This document shows positions 36,861 to 48,002 of a stretch of 64,000 bases of DNA, piece by piece; the first letter of the stretch is position 1; every line of letters starts with the position of its first letter. Location: the NCBI GenBank assembly GCA_038496445.1, contig JALMLS010000487.1, positions 212,407 through 276,406 of the forward strand. Reading direction: 5' to 3'. A program made the position numbers and the translations under genes. This stretch comes from Trichosphaerium sp. ATCC 40318 (lineage: Eukaryota; Discosea; Flabellinia; Trichosidae). The notes under the pieces are model-generated. The model was not told where the DNA came from, ran no database searches, and saw only the letters and a program-made list of their open reading frames with translations.

Positions 36861-37444
36861 ACAACAACACAACACAAAGCCTCCCTTTGGCAAAACCCAC
36901 AAGGCAGGAGACAACCAAAAAAAACAACATCAAATACTCTTTTTTTCAAACATCACGTGATTATATAATGTACATACTTTAATTTTTGAAAAAAGAACAT
37001 GTGGATCAAGGAAACTAATAAAATATGAATTAAAAATACATTACTAATTAACTAAAAATATGATCATCCTGCTTGAATTTAGGACAGAAATCTTCTACCC
37101 TTACAGTTCTATTAGTTAAGTTGGTTAAACACTCTTACTTCTTTGGACTAATACACTAAGTTGCACGTGCTGGATCTGAAACGCCACACCGCTGCGAGAA
37201 ATTCAGCAAAGTAACAAACATCTTTCGAAACTTGGGCTACAATTAGCCTCATTCACTTAGATTAACAAGTCCTTTATTTTCGTCGACCACAATGCTCCTA
37301 ACTAAACAACCAACTAGGAAAATAAAAAACAAGTAATGACACAAAAGATGGTGCACAAGGTAAATAAGTACAGCTAGGCTTTACTCAATAAGAACATTTC
37401 AGCCCATACAGAACATAGGTCCCAAAGAGGACAGTAAGTCCAAT
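36861..37444. other. Convergent intergenic region
   Basis: 3' flanks of lunapark and the p34 homologue. Contains one ATCACGTGAT site at 36,953-36,962 and otherwise AT-rich sequence. No gene or RNA is seen. Confidence 0.5.
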
Positions 37445-38940
37445 TTAGCTAAATTTTTTCGCAATAACACCTCCTCTCTTTGTTGGCATGTACTTCTTGG
37501 CCTCTAAAAGGTAAAATGAGCAAAAACAGTACTCTACAAGCAAACACAAGAACTAGTGGCGGCTTCTTAATCAAAACGTACCTTCTAACTCGCGTTCTAC
37601 CCACCAGATAGCTCCTTCACCAGTGCCTCCAGCACCAAGCTTAGCTTGGGCAAGGGCTTCTTCAGCTTCCTTTACAGCCTTTTGTGCTGCATCTACAGCA
37701 GCATCAGCTGCTTGTCTTGATTTGGCCGCTTTCTTAGTAGCAGCTTCACAAGTAAGCTTAGCACGACGTAGAGGTAATGGATCCTCTCCCAAATGCTACA
37801 ACACAAGTGTTAACGCTTTGAATCGAGATTTCCTACGCGCGTAAATACGTACTTGGGCTAATTCGTTCTTTGCGCGCATTTTGGCAACCACACCTCCTTC
37901 TTCACTCTTCTTGGTGAGTTCTTCTGTTTTGTTATTGTAATCATCCTCTTGCTTCTTCAAGTCATCCAAAGCTGCTTGTAGTTCTGCCTCAGCAGCAGCA
38001 GCGGCTTCAGCCTTAGCAGAAGCATCCTTGAAGAGTACTTGGACTTCTTTCAGCATAGCTGAACATCTAGCGATTTCTTCAGCATTAGAACCCTGTTTAG
38101 AAGTGTTAACGAAGAGAGCACACGTTTACAATAAGCCAAGGAGGAGAAAGGCCGAACCTGAGGGCGTTTGAGGAAATCCTAAAAACACGTAGTCAGAAAT
38201 CAAGAACAAGTAGATGGTTTGCGTGTAAGCGATTTTTTGGTTACCTCAATTTTTTTGCTGAAGTGCCACAAGAGGAACTCTAGAAGAGCAAGTCTTTTAT
38301 TGAAATCTCTGTCCATGGCACTAATTTCAGCACGCATAGCTACACAAATAAGGGTAAAAATAACAAAAGATTCAAAAAGCAAAGTGTGAGCTGTTTTGCG
38401 TTACCTTTGACAGTCTTAGTGTCACCAATGTGCTCGAGGAACCTAATTTGAGCGTCAGAGTAGAAAACAAACGAAAGTTTCTGTAAATTAAAGAATTGAT
38501 GATATAAACATGCCTGTGAGCGTTGAATTCATCCTAGGTCTGCGTTAGAGGAGTTTTATATAAACAAAAGAATTCATACCAAATCACTTCCTTCAGCGGC
38601 GTTTTCTTCATCTAGAGATGCGAACTTAAGCGCCCACTCCCAAATCTTCTCTTTGTTGTCTTTGGGCGGTTAGTGTAATGCTAAAACGAGTTGAAGATAC
38701 CTGACAAATCATCCCAGTACGCGTTGAGGCTAAAGCAGGTACATTAGAGACTTCTTAGCTTGCGGGTAAAAAATATTTTTGGGTTACGTAAAATTACGTA
38801 CAAAACTTGTCCTTGCTCTGCGTAGGTTCTTTGAGTGTACTCCTTAAATTTTGCTTCTGCAAAACAATTGAGAATTTGTTTAACCAGGTTACGACGCTCA
38901 TTATGAAACAAGCAACACTAAAACTACGCGTACCTGCCAT
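37445..38940 (-). CDS. Calcium-regulated actin-bundling protein (p34/abpB-like), left-arm copy
   Basis: About 290 residues in nine or so exons, starting at 38,940 with MAEAKFKEYTQ across the first intron. Diagnostic blocks shared with the p34 family of Dictyostelium are FLNAYWDDLS near the N terminus, SAMDRDFNKRLALLEFLLWH at the position of the EF-hand-like segment, and GAIWWVERELEEAKKY at the C terminus. Between them lies a long helical/coiled region (KAEAAAAAEAELQAALDDLK; SRQAADAAVDAAQKAVKEAE). The EF-hand-like loop DRDFNKRLALLE lacks several usual acidic ligands, so calcium binding is doubtful. The family crosslinks actin filaments in the cortex and filopodia. The protein ends RGGVIAKKFS. 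Intact copies also lie at 45,929-47,423 and 59,821-61,315. Confidence 0.82.
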
Positions 38941-39204
38941 TGCTACTTTGTCACAAAATATTTGCCCGAAATACGCTTAAACGCTTTAAGTTGCTTAGCT
39001 TTTCGCTCTTATCGTCAAGGTGACAAGTTAGCAAAGTCCATTTACCAAAAAGAAGAACAGAGAGGTAGTCACCACGAAAATGATTTTTTACTTTTTGACA
39101 CATTGTTTTATGTCCTTTATACAGCCTTGAAAATGGTTTGTTGGTCTATGTTACATATAATACACGCCCAGCTCAAAGCTGATATTTTACAATTATTTGT
39201 GGGC

Positions 39205-39743
39205 TTATTCGTCGCTATCAGACTCTTCACTAGCGTCAAGCTTCTCGAAGTCTAAAATTTCTTCTTCTTCTTCTTCGTCGTCAAAGACTGTTGAAGAGAA
39301 TCTTCGAGAGAGTCTTGTTCTGCTTCTAGGTTTACCCCAGTCACCGTAAATGAAACCAAACGCTAAGGAGAAAAAAAATTAGTAACCGTTACGTTGAATC
39401 AACAATTTCTTGAGGCTTTGGTAGTGATGGCAGTGACGTACAGTCAGGGGCAGTTACAGTGCCAGTTTTGAAGTGACCTCTAATTTTGTTTTGAGATAGA
39501 CGAGAGATACGGTCAGTTTTGTAGTTTTGTTCTGCTTCGTTCGCGATGTTGGCAAGTTGTCTTGACTAGCAACGGTTACAAAAAAGAACGGTAAAAGTCG
39601 CTAGAAAGTGCTGTAAAACTTACCAAAGAACCGCGTGAGGCTTTTCCAGTCCTTCTTGAGCGCTTTGACGCTCTTGATTTTACAGGTGACGTCAGCTTTG
39701 GTTTAGAGCTCTTTCTCTTTGATGTTCTGCTTCTGCTTGACAT
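39205..39743 (-). CDS. Small protein with basic N terminus and acidic C terminus, left-arm copy
   Basis: Three exons, about 135 residues. The first exon is Ser/Arg/Lys-rich (MSSRSRTSKRKSSKPKLTS; SRASKRSRRTGKASRG). The second reads RQLANIANEAEQNYKTDRIS and LSQNKIRGHFKTGTV. The third contains FGFIYGDWGKPRSRTRLSRR and an acidic end (DDEEEEEEILDFEKLDASEE). Basic head and acidic tail suggest a nuclear chromatin- or RNA-associated protein; no family is recognised. The minus-to-plus antisense frame over its 3' end is a shadow. It sits about 260 bases upstream of the p34 homologue on the same strand in all three copies. Confidence 0.7.
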
Positions 39744-41096
39744 GTTGTGTGGTTAGTGTGTTGTAAAGTGTTATGTAAATTACAAAGCGGGAACTTAGGG
39801 CTTAACTTTTAGATTTTGGTGCTCAAAACAGATAGCGGTTATTTCTGCCGGTACATCACATAACTTGAAATGTTAACGCTTTGTACCGCACTTCCACACG
39901 TGTAACTGCCGAAAACAGGTATTAATTAGTAAATTTATACAATAGACAAGCCAAAGTACTGCGAGTTTTCTGAACAAAACATCTAAACAACTTTTTTCGA
40001 AACTTGGTTTTGCAGCACATTGTAAACGCAAACAAAGTAGAGGAACCGACAAAGGAGGATCCAAGCTTAGCTGGCTACAAGCGGACTGACATTACTGTCA
40101 GATTTTTATACTCGCCTTTTTTGGACAAAACAACGTGGTTTTTTTAGCTGCTCTAAATTAGGATCGCACAATTTAGAGTAGAAACAGCAGCTGAATTAAG
40201 TAAGTAAAATGCATAGGTCATCTGCTGGGTCTAAAAATCCTATCTAGACAGGTAGATGTCGGAAGTCACATAAAGGTGAATTGATAACTCCAGGTGTCCT
40301 GAAAAACTTCTTCCCATCATCAAAGTAAACTTTCGAACTCCGACACCAATGTCTAGGAATAGTATAATCCAGTATGTTAGTAGTATCAACCTGCTTAAAC
40401 ATAAATAAGCAAAACTACCTCTTGAAGCTTTACAAGATAATATTGTTCGCTCCTGGAGTACCGTTCAGACCAGCACTACCATAACTTGATGTAGAATGAC
40501 ACCAGTTACCTTCGTTTTGATAAAAACGGAGAGAACGAGTTGATGAAGATAGTTGTAAATGGATACGTACCATAACCTTCGACCAAAGCAATAACTATCA
40601 TCACAAAAGTATTCTCAATGATTTTGCTCCAGATGCATTGAGATCAAGATCTGTTCAGTAAACATAGTCTGGAGTGATACCTCCATTTAGTGTAGTGTTT
40701 CCACTTGCCGGGAAAACAATTTCAGAGGATACTTGTGTGTTTATCCTTGATGTTATCACGTGAGACTCGCTTCTTGCTAAAATAGTACAGGTAGTATCCA
40801 TGTTAGCAAAATTGACGCTTATGTTAGGTACGGCATTTTCGTGCGTAGGGGCCAATTTCGACTATTTGTGTGCGTTTCAGGAGAGCTTTGAGTGGAACGC
40901 AAAAGCCGAAACGTTGCGAGTTTTCTACTAAACTTTTCATACCAAAAAAACAAATGCAACAAATGGACCGAAATAAAAATTCAGCTAGTAAAATCAGTGA
41001 AGTCGTAATTCATTTGTAGACTCACAAACTCGTACTGAAGCAAATGTGAAAAAAAAAATAAAAAATTTGTTGTACAACCAACGAAAGCTATCTACA
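39744..41096. other. Left-arm intergenic region with possible gene remnants
   Basis: 1.35 kb between the divergent small nuclear-type gene and the oxidase. A minus-strand frame at 40,655-40,855 (MAPTHENAVPNISVNFANMD) and a short piece (FYQNEGNWCHSTSSYGSAGL) are preserved in the right arm too. They look like remnants or exons of a small secreted-type gene, but I cannot join them. 39,873-40,064 is open but probably promoter sequence. Confidence 0.4.
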
Positions 41097-42120
41097 ATGG
41101 AAAAAATGTCTGAGATGGAAATGTTAGTACCACAGACACAACCAAAACGGAGGAAAATCTCTGTCCTGGCAATGGTTTGCTACATTTACACTCAAAGTAT
41201 TGTTAATTAAACCAGGTCATAAGCATTGTAGTAGTGTTAGCGATTATCATAGCCGTAGTTCCAAGTGTTTTGCTTACAAGAAGCAAAAATACAGTCCCTC
41301 AAGAAAACGTGCCTCTCGATGATATCCCTGACTATGGACGCGCTACACAAGGTACACGCGCACTACAAATCATCAATGTAAGGTTAAATAACAAATTCAC
41401 TAGCGAAAGTTCCAGAAGCAACCTGGAAATATATACTTGGTCAGGCTGGCGCTCAAGTTACTTATACACAAAATTCTGAAGAGTTCAACAAGATTTTTTT
41501 AGTGCCACGTGCATTGACAAAAGTGGGTGTACCCGACTATAGTTTGAATATTTTTGGTACGTACACAGATAGACGAACGTTTCTATATCTTTTTTTTTAC
41601 CTAATTAAAAATGTAGGCAAAACAGCTTCGTTTCCAATATTTATTGATCCTGTCGCGAAATTAGGAGGATTTCATCCAGATGGTGAAGCAGGTGTTGCCA
41701 GGGCTGCTAAGAGACTTGGAATACCTATGGCAGTATCATATCTTACTACAACACCTTTGGAAGTTATCGCAAAAGCGTGGAATGAACAGGAACGTGACGA
41801 AGGTGTTACAGCAGAAGGTGGCTTGTGGATGCAAGTTTATCTACAAAAGAATAGAACAAGCATGGAAGCAGTCATAAGGGTAACAAAGAAACATACGTGT
41901 ATGAGTACTCTTACTTATGTCGTAGTTGGCTGAAGACCTAGGATTTGATGCATTGTTGTGGACTATTGAACACGGCGAGTTTTGTGGATGTCGGCGTACA
42001 AAGGAACTTTGTTTTACCACCAGGTACTGGCAGTAGCTGACTAGTTTTAATATAAATATTGAATTTAGGTATTGAGGTTACAGTATCATGATTTATTTAA
42101 TATTTTGTATCATGTATTTA

Positions 42121-42352
42121 GTACAAAGTGATTGGTAGCGTATGTTACATATCTTACCGCATCCAATCACAAGAAATTGCCGTTGTGTTGTGACATCCTC
42201 AAGATTGATTACAGTATGAACACCGTCTGAATCTGCATTGAAAGAAACCATGGTTAATGTGCAGAAGCATAATCAAAACCTTGGTGGAAGGCAAATAGAT
42301 ATTTTATCCTCACCCAAAGACAACCTTAACACGTCTGTACCGCGTCTTATCC
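42121..42352 (-). pseudogene. Inverted, degraded C-terminal fragment of the oxidase
   Basis: Read on the minus strand, this stretch aligns with the reverse of 42,442-42,723, that is the oxidase C-terminal exons (IRRGTDV..., the HTVMSIL region and the AYDNIRYQ end). It has lost several blocks. A plus-strand piece ([11 protein letters not shown], about 42,264-42,297) interrupts it. Confidence 0.7.
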
Positions 42353-42441
42353 GAAAAAAATTGTTAAATCTATTTGTAGCTCTTCCAGAGATTGTGGAAG
42401 CTACAAAAGGTAGTAATGTGACAATTATGTTGGATAGCGGT
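42351..42441. other. Spacer at the palindrome centre
   Basis: A 91-base non-palindromic loop between the 23-base perfect inner arms 42,328-42,350 and 42,442-42,464. It encodes [12 protein letters not shown] of the alpha-hydroxy-acid oxidase on the plus strand. Confidence 0.85.
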
Positions 42442-42859
42442 ATAAGACGCGGTACAGACGTGTTCAAAGCGTTGTCTTTGGGTGAGGATAAAACTAACTA
42501 AATAACAAAAGATGACTAAAGGTTTTGTTATTAGGTGCTTCTGCTGTACTTGTTGGTAGACCAATGGTGTGGGGTCTTTCAATGGATGGTTCAGACGGTG
42601 TTCATACTGTAATGTCAATATTGAGGGATGAATTGCACAACACAATGGGCAATTGTGGTTGTGCCACATTGGATGCGGTTAGAGCATATGATAACATACG
42701 CTACCAGTGATCACTTTGTACTAAAGTACGATGATGAGCAAAATTGATTTAAATAAATAGTGGCGTGTTGTAAGCTTTCAGTACTTACGACACATGTGAT
42801 CTCGTTATCGGAATACAGGATGCTTCCTCTGTAACAACGAACGTTGTTGTAGAAAGAAG

Positions 42860-43771
42860 TTACTATTTGTTCAAATACTCTTCTAGAACACGCAGTGGTC
42901 AATGTCCATAAACAATGCATCAAATCCTAGGTCTTCAGCCAACTACGACATAAGTAAGAGTACTCATACACGTATGTTTCTTTGTTACCCTTATGACTGC
43001 TTCCATGCTTGTTCTATTCTTTTGTAATAAACTTGCATCCACAAGCCACCTTCTGCTGTAACACCTTCGTCACGTTCCTGTTCATTCCACGCTTTTGCGA
43101 TAACTTCCAAAGGTGTTGTAGTAAGATATGATACTGCCATAGGTATTCCAAGTCTCTTAGCAGCCCTGGCAACACCTGCTTCACCATCTGGATGAAATCC
43201 TCCTAATTTCGCGACAGGATCAATAAATATTGGAAACGAAGCTGTTTTGCCTACATTTTTAATTAGGTAAAAAAAAAAGATATAGAAACGTTCGTCTATC
43301 TGTGTACGTACCAAAAATATTCAAACTGTAGTCGGGTACACCTACTTTTGTCAATGCACGTGGCACTAAAAAAATCTTGTTGAACTCTTCAGAATTTTGT
43401 GTATAAGTTACTTGAGCGCCAGCCTGACCAAGTATATATTTCCAGGTTGCTTCTGGAACTTTCGCTAGTGAATTTGTTATTTAACGTTACATTGACGACC
43501 TGTAGTGCGCATGTACCTTGTGTAGCGCGTCCATAGTCAGGGATATCATCGAGAGGCACGTTTTCCTGAGGGACTGTATTTTTGCTTCTTGTAAGCAAAA
43601 CACTTGGAACTACGGCTATGATAATCGCTAACACTACTACAATGCTTATGACCTGGTTTAATTAACAATACTTTGAGTGTAAATGTAGCAAACCATTGCC
43701 AGGACAGAGATTTTTCGCCGTTTTGGTTGTGTCTGTGGTACTAACATTTCCATCTCAGACATTTTTTCCAT
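42860..43771 (-). pseudogene. 5' half of the alpha-hydroxy-acid oxidase, right-arm copy, frameshifted
   Basis: Mirror copy of 41,097-42,000, starting at 43,771 with the same head and membrane anchor. One base is missing relative to the left arm at WMQVYYKR (left WMQVYLQKNR) near 43,027, giving a stop within 15 codons. The sequence inward of 42,920 still shows AEDLGFDAL but then decays. The C-terminal exons of this arm lie in the opposite direction (42,362-42,709, plus). Confidence 0.7.
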
Positions 43772-45125
43772 TGTAGATAGCTTTCGTTGGTTGTACAACA
43801 AATTTTTTATTTTTTTTTCACATTTGCTTCAGTACGAGTTTGTGAGTCTACAAATGAAATTACGACTTCACTGATTTTACTAGCTGAATTTTTATTTCGG
43901 TCCATTTGTAGCATTTGTTTTTTTTGGTGTGAAAAGTTTAGTAGAAAACTCGCAACGTTTCGGCTTTTGCGTTCCACTCAAAGCTCTCCTGAAACGCACA
44001 CAAATAGTCGAAATTGGCCCCTACGCACGAAAATGCCGTACCTAACATAAGCGTCAATTTTGCTAACATGGATACTACCTGTACTATTTTAGCAAGAAGC
44101 GAGTCTCACGTGATAACATCAAGGATAAACACACAAGTATCCTCTGAAATTGTTTTCCCGGCAAGTGGAAACACTACACTAAATGGAGGTATCACTCCAG
44201 ACTATGTTTACTGAACAGATCTTGATCTCAATGCATCTGGAGCAAAATCATTGAGAATACTTTTGTGATGATAGTTATTGCTTTGGTCGAAGGTTATGGT
44301 ACGTATCCATTTACAACTATCTTCATCAACTCGTTCTCTCCGTTTTTATCAAAACGAAGGTAACTGGTGTCATTCTACATCAAGTTATGGTAGTGCTGGT
44401 CTGAACGGTACTCCAGGAGCGAACAATATTATCTTGTAAAGCTTCAAGAGGTAGTTTTGCTTATTTATGTTTAAGCAGGTTGATACTACTAACATACTGG
44501 ATTATACTATTCCTAGACATTGGTGTCGGAGTTCGAAAGTTTACTTTGATGATGGGAAGAAGTTTTTCAGGACACCTGGAGTTATCAATTCACCTTTATG
44601 TGACTTCCGACATCTACCTGTCTAGATAGGATTTTAGACCCAGCAGATGACCTATGCATTTTACTTACTTAATTCAGCTGCTGTTTCTACTCTAAATTGT
44701 GCGATCCTAATTTAGAGCAGCTAAAAAAACCACGTTGTTTTGTCCAAAAAAGGCGAGTATAAAAATCTGACAGTAATGTCAGTCCGCTTGTAGCCAGCTA
44801 AGCTTGGATCCTCTTTTGTCGGTTCCTCTACTTTGTTTGCGTTTACAATGTGCTGCAAAACCAAGTTTCGAAAAAAGTTTTTTAGATGTTTTGTTCAGAA
44901 AACTCGCAGTACTTTGGCTTGTCTATTGTATAAATTTACTAATTAATACCTGTTTTCGGCAGTTACACGTGTGGAAGCTGCGGTACAAAGCGTTAACATT
45001 TCAAGTTATGTGATGTACCGGCAGAAATAACCGCTATCTGTTTTGAGCACCAAAATCTAAAAGTTAAGCCCTAAGTTCCCGCTTTGTAATTTACATAACA
45101 CTTTACAACACACTAACCACACAAC
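43772..45125. other. Right-arm intergenic region
   Basis: Mirror of 39,744-41,096. The same open frame MAPTHENAVPNISVNFANMD occurs at 44,014-44,214 (plus). CTAAT at 44,939-44,943 is the point where the third copy begins. No supported gene. Confidence 0.45.
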
Positions 45126-45664
45126 ATGTCAAGCAGAAGCAGAACATCAAAGAGAAAGAGCTCTAAACCAAAGCTGACGTCACCTGTAAAATCAAGAGCG
45201 TCAAAGCGCTCAAGAAGGACTGGAAAAGCCTCACGCGGTTCTTTGGTAAGTTTTACAGCACTTTCTAGCGACTTTTACCGTTCTTTTTTGTAACCGTTGC
45301 TAGTCAAGACAACTTGCCAACATCGCGAACGAAGCGGAACAAAACTACAAAACTGACCGTATCTCTCGTCTATCTCAAAACAAAATTAGAGGTCACTTCA
45401 AAACTGGCACTGTAACTGCTCCTGACTGTACGTCACTGCCATCACTACCAAAGCCTCAAGAAATTGTTGATTCAACGTAACGGTTACTAATTTTTTTTCT
45501 CCTTAGCGTTTGGTTTCATTTACGGTGACTGGGGTAAACCTAGAAGCAGAACAAGACTCTCTCGAAGATTCTCTTCAACAGTCTTTGACGACGAAGAAGA
45601 AGAAGAAGAAATTTTAGACTTCGAGAAGCTTGACGCTAGTGAAGAGTCTGATAGCGACGAATAA
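45126..45664 (+). CDS. Small protein with basic N terminus and acidic C terminus, right-arm copy
   Basis: Same three-exon gene as at 39,205-39,743 with all exons open: MSSRSRTSKRKSSKPKLTS, ISRLSQNKIRGHFKTGTV, GDWGKPRSRTRLSRRFSS, ending SDSDE. The intron donors are GTAAGT and GTACGT. Function unknown; the charge pattern suggests a nuclear role. Confidence 0.7.
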
Positions 45665-45928
45665 GCCCACAAATAATTGTAAAATATCAGCTTTGAGCTG
45701 GGCGTGTATTATATGTAACATAGACCAACAAACCATTTTCAAGGCTGTATAAAGGACATAAAACAATGTGTCAAAAAGTAAAAAATCATTTTCGTGGTGA
45801 CTACCTCTTTGTTCTTCTTTTTGGTAAATGGACTTTGCTAACTTGTCACCTTGACGATAAGAGCGAAAAGCTAAGCAACTTAAAGCGTTTAAGCGTATTT
45901 CGGGCAAATATTTTGTGACAAAGTAGCA

Positions 45929-47423
45929 ATGGCAGGTACGCGTAGTTTTAGTGTTGCTTGTTTCATAATGAGCGTCGTAACCTGGTTAAACAAATTCTCA
46001 ATTGTTTTGCAGAAGCAAAATTTAAGGAGTACACTCAAAGAACCTACGCAGAGCAAGGACAAGTTTTGTACGTAATTTTACGTAACCCAAAAATATTTTT
46101 TACCCGCAAGCTAAGAAGTCTCTAATGTACCTGCTTTAGCCTCAACGCGTACTGGGATGATTTGTCAGGTATCTTCAACTCGTTTTAGCATTACACTACC
46201 GCCCAAAGACAACAAAGAGAAGATTTGGGAGTGGGCGCTTAAGTTCGCATCTCTAGATGAAGAAAACGCCGCTGAAGGAAGTGATTTGGTATGAATTCTT
46301 TTGTTTATATAAAACTCCTCTAACGCAGACCTAGGATGAATTCAACGCTCACAGGCATGTTTATATCATCAATTCTTTAATTTACAGAAACTTTCGTTTG
46401 TTTTCTACTCTGACGCTCAAATTAGGTTCCTCGAGCACATTGGTGACACTAAGACTGTCAAAGGTAACGCAAAACAGCTCACACTTTGCTTTTTGAATCT
46501 TTTGTTATTTTTACCCTTATTTGTGTAGCTATGCGTGCTGAAATTAGTGCCATGGACAGAGATTTCAATAAAAGACTTGCTCTTCTAGAGTTCCTCTTGT
46601 GGCACTTCAGCAAAAAAATTGAGGTAACCAAAAAATCGCTTACACGCAAACCATCTACTTGTTCTTGATTTCTGACTACGTGTTTTTAGGATTTCCTCAA
46701 ACGCCCTCAGGTTCGGCCTTTCTCCTCCTTGGCTTATTGTAAACGTGTGCTCTCTTCGTTAACACTTCTAAACAGGGTTCTAATGCTGAAGAAATCGCTA
46801 GATGTTCAGCTATGCTGAAAGAAGTCCAAGTACTCTTCAAGGATGCTTCTGCTAAGGCTGAAGCCGCTGCTGCTGCTGAGGCAGAACTACAAGCAGCTTT
46901 GGATGACTTGAAGAAGCAAGAGGATGATTACAATAACAAAACAGAAGAACTCACCAAGAAGAGTGAAGAAGGAGGTGTGGTTGCCAAAATGCGCGCAAAG
47001 AACGAATTAGCCCAAGTACGTATTTACGCGCGTAGGAAATCTCGATTCAAAGCGTTAACACTTGTGTTGTAGCATTTGGGAGAGGATCCATTACCTCTAC
47101 GTCGTGCTAAGCTTACTTGTGAAGCTGCTACTAAGAAAGCGGCCAAATCAAGACAAGCAGCTGATGCTGCTGTAGATGCAGCACAAAAGGCTGTAAAGGA
47201 AGCTGAAGAAGCCCTTGCCCAAGCTAAGCTTGGTGCTGGAGGCACTGGTGAAGGAGCTATCTGGTGGGTAGAACGCGAGTTAGAAGGTACGTTTTGATTA
47301 AGAAGCCGCCACTAGTTCTTGTGTTTGCTTGTAGAGTACTGTTTTTGCTCATTTTACCTTTTAGAGGCCAAGAAGTACATGCCAACAAAGAGAGGAGGTG
47401 TTATTGCGAAAAAATTTAGCTAA
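45929..47423 (+). CDS. Calcium-regulated actin-bundling protein (p34/abpB-like), right-arm copy
   Basis: Full-length counterpart of 37,445-38,940. The first exon is only MA plus one base (donor GTACGC), joining to EAKFKEYTQRTYAEQGQ. The next exon begins LNAYWDDLS after splicing. All exons are open through AIWWVERELE and the last exon EAKKYMPTKRGGVIAKKFS. The encoded protein appears identical or nearly identical to the left copy, so dosage of this actin crosslinker may be raised. The minus-strand frame at 45,614-45,907 is antisense shadow. Confidence 0.82.
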
Positions 47424-48002
47424 ATTGGACTTACTGTCCTCTTTGGGACCTATGTTCTGTATGGGCTGAAATGTTCTTATTGAGTAAAGCCTAGCTGTAC
47501 TTATTTACCTTGTGCACCATCTTTTGTGTCATTACTTGTTTTTTATTTCCTAGTTGGTTGTTTAGTTAGGAGCATTGTGGTCGACGAAAATAAAGGACTT
47601 GTTAATCTAAGTGAATGAGGCTAATTGTAGCCCAAGTTTCGAAAGATGTTTGTTACTTTGCTGAATTTCTCGCAGCGGTGTGGCGTTTCAGATCCAGCAC
47701 GTGCAACTTAGTGTATTAGTCCAAAGAAGTAAGAGTGTTTAACCAACTTAACTAATAGAACTGTAAGGGTAGAAGATTTCTGTCCTAAATTCAAGCAGGA
47801 TGATCATATTTTTAGTTAATTAGTAATGTATTTTTAATTCATATTTTATTAGTTTCCTTGATCCACATGTTCTTTTTCAAAAATTAAAGTATGTACATTA
47901 TAATCACGTGATGTTTGAAAAAAAGAGTATTTGATGTTGTTTTTTTTGGTTGTCTCCTGCCTTTGGGTTTTGCCAAAGGGAGGCTTTGTGTTGTGTTGTT
48001 GT
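47424..48002. other. Convergent intergenic region, right arm
   Basis: Mirror of 36,861-37,444, including ATCACGTGAT near 47,903. No supported gene. Confidence 0.5.

Larger units (their letters stand above)
26294..42350 (+). repeat. Left arm of giant inverted repeat (about 16 kb)
   Basis: Reverse complement of 42,442-58,001. Paired landmarks fix the axis: gene starts 26,980/57,313, 29,919/54,852, 34,852/50,012, 38,940/45,929, 39,743/45,126 and 41,097/43,771. The sum of paired coordinates is about 84,868 near the centre and falls to 84,293 at the outer end, because the left arm carries extra bases (for example 29,242-29,562). The outer limit is the ATTAG at 26,294-26,298. Confidence 0.96.
41097..42709 (+). 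pseudogene. FMN-dependent alpha-hydroxy-acid oxidase, rearranged at the palindrome centre
   Basis: Starts at 41,097 (MEKMSEMEMLVPQTQPKRRK), then a membrane anchor (VISIVVVLAIIIAVVPSVLL). The enzyme part follows over several exons: ATWKYILGQAGAQVTY, FNKIFLVPRALTKVGVPDYS, ASFPIFIDPVAKLGGFHPDG, IPMAVSYLTTTPLEVIAKAW and AEDLGFDALLWTIE. These match the first half of the lactate/glycolate oxidase barrel. The middle of the barrel is absent. The 3' half reappears beyond an inverted C-terminal fragment: NLGGRQID near 42,285, [25 protein letters not shown], and after a 53-base intron (42,482-42,534) GASAVLVGRPMVWGLSMD, ending at 42,709. In active relatives the motif is NHGGRQ with a catalytic His; here it is NLGGRQ. 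The gene is probably dead unless splicing skips the inverted piece. Confidence 0.72.

Noticed and set aside
39873-40064. 63-codon frame upstream of the small nuclear-type gene (also 44,804-45,013)
   Set aside because: It has a different end in each arm because of small indels, has no domain, and occupies the promoter position.
42273-42467. 64-codon minus-strand frame at the palindrome centre
   Set aside because: It is a by-product of the central inverted repeat: part of the oxidase C terminus read in reverse, joined to non-coding frame.
45614-45907. 97-codon frame repeated in all three copies (also 38,962-39,255 and 59,506-59,799)
   Set aside because: It overlaps antisense the 3' exon of the small basic/acidic gene and its downstream region, and repeats only because the DNA is duplicated.
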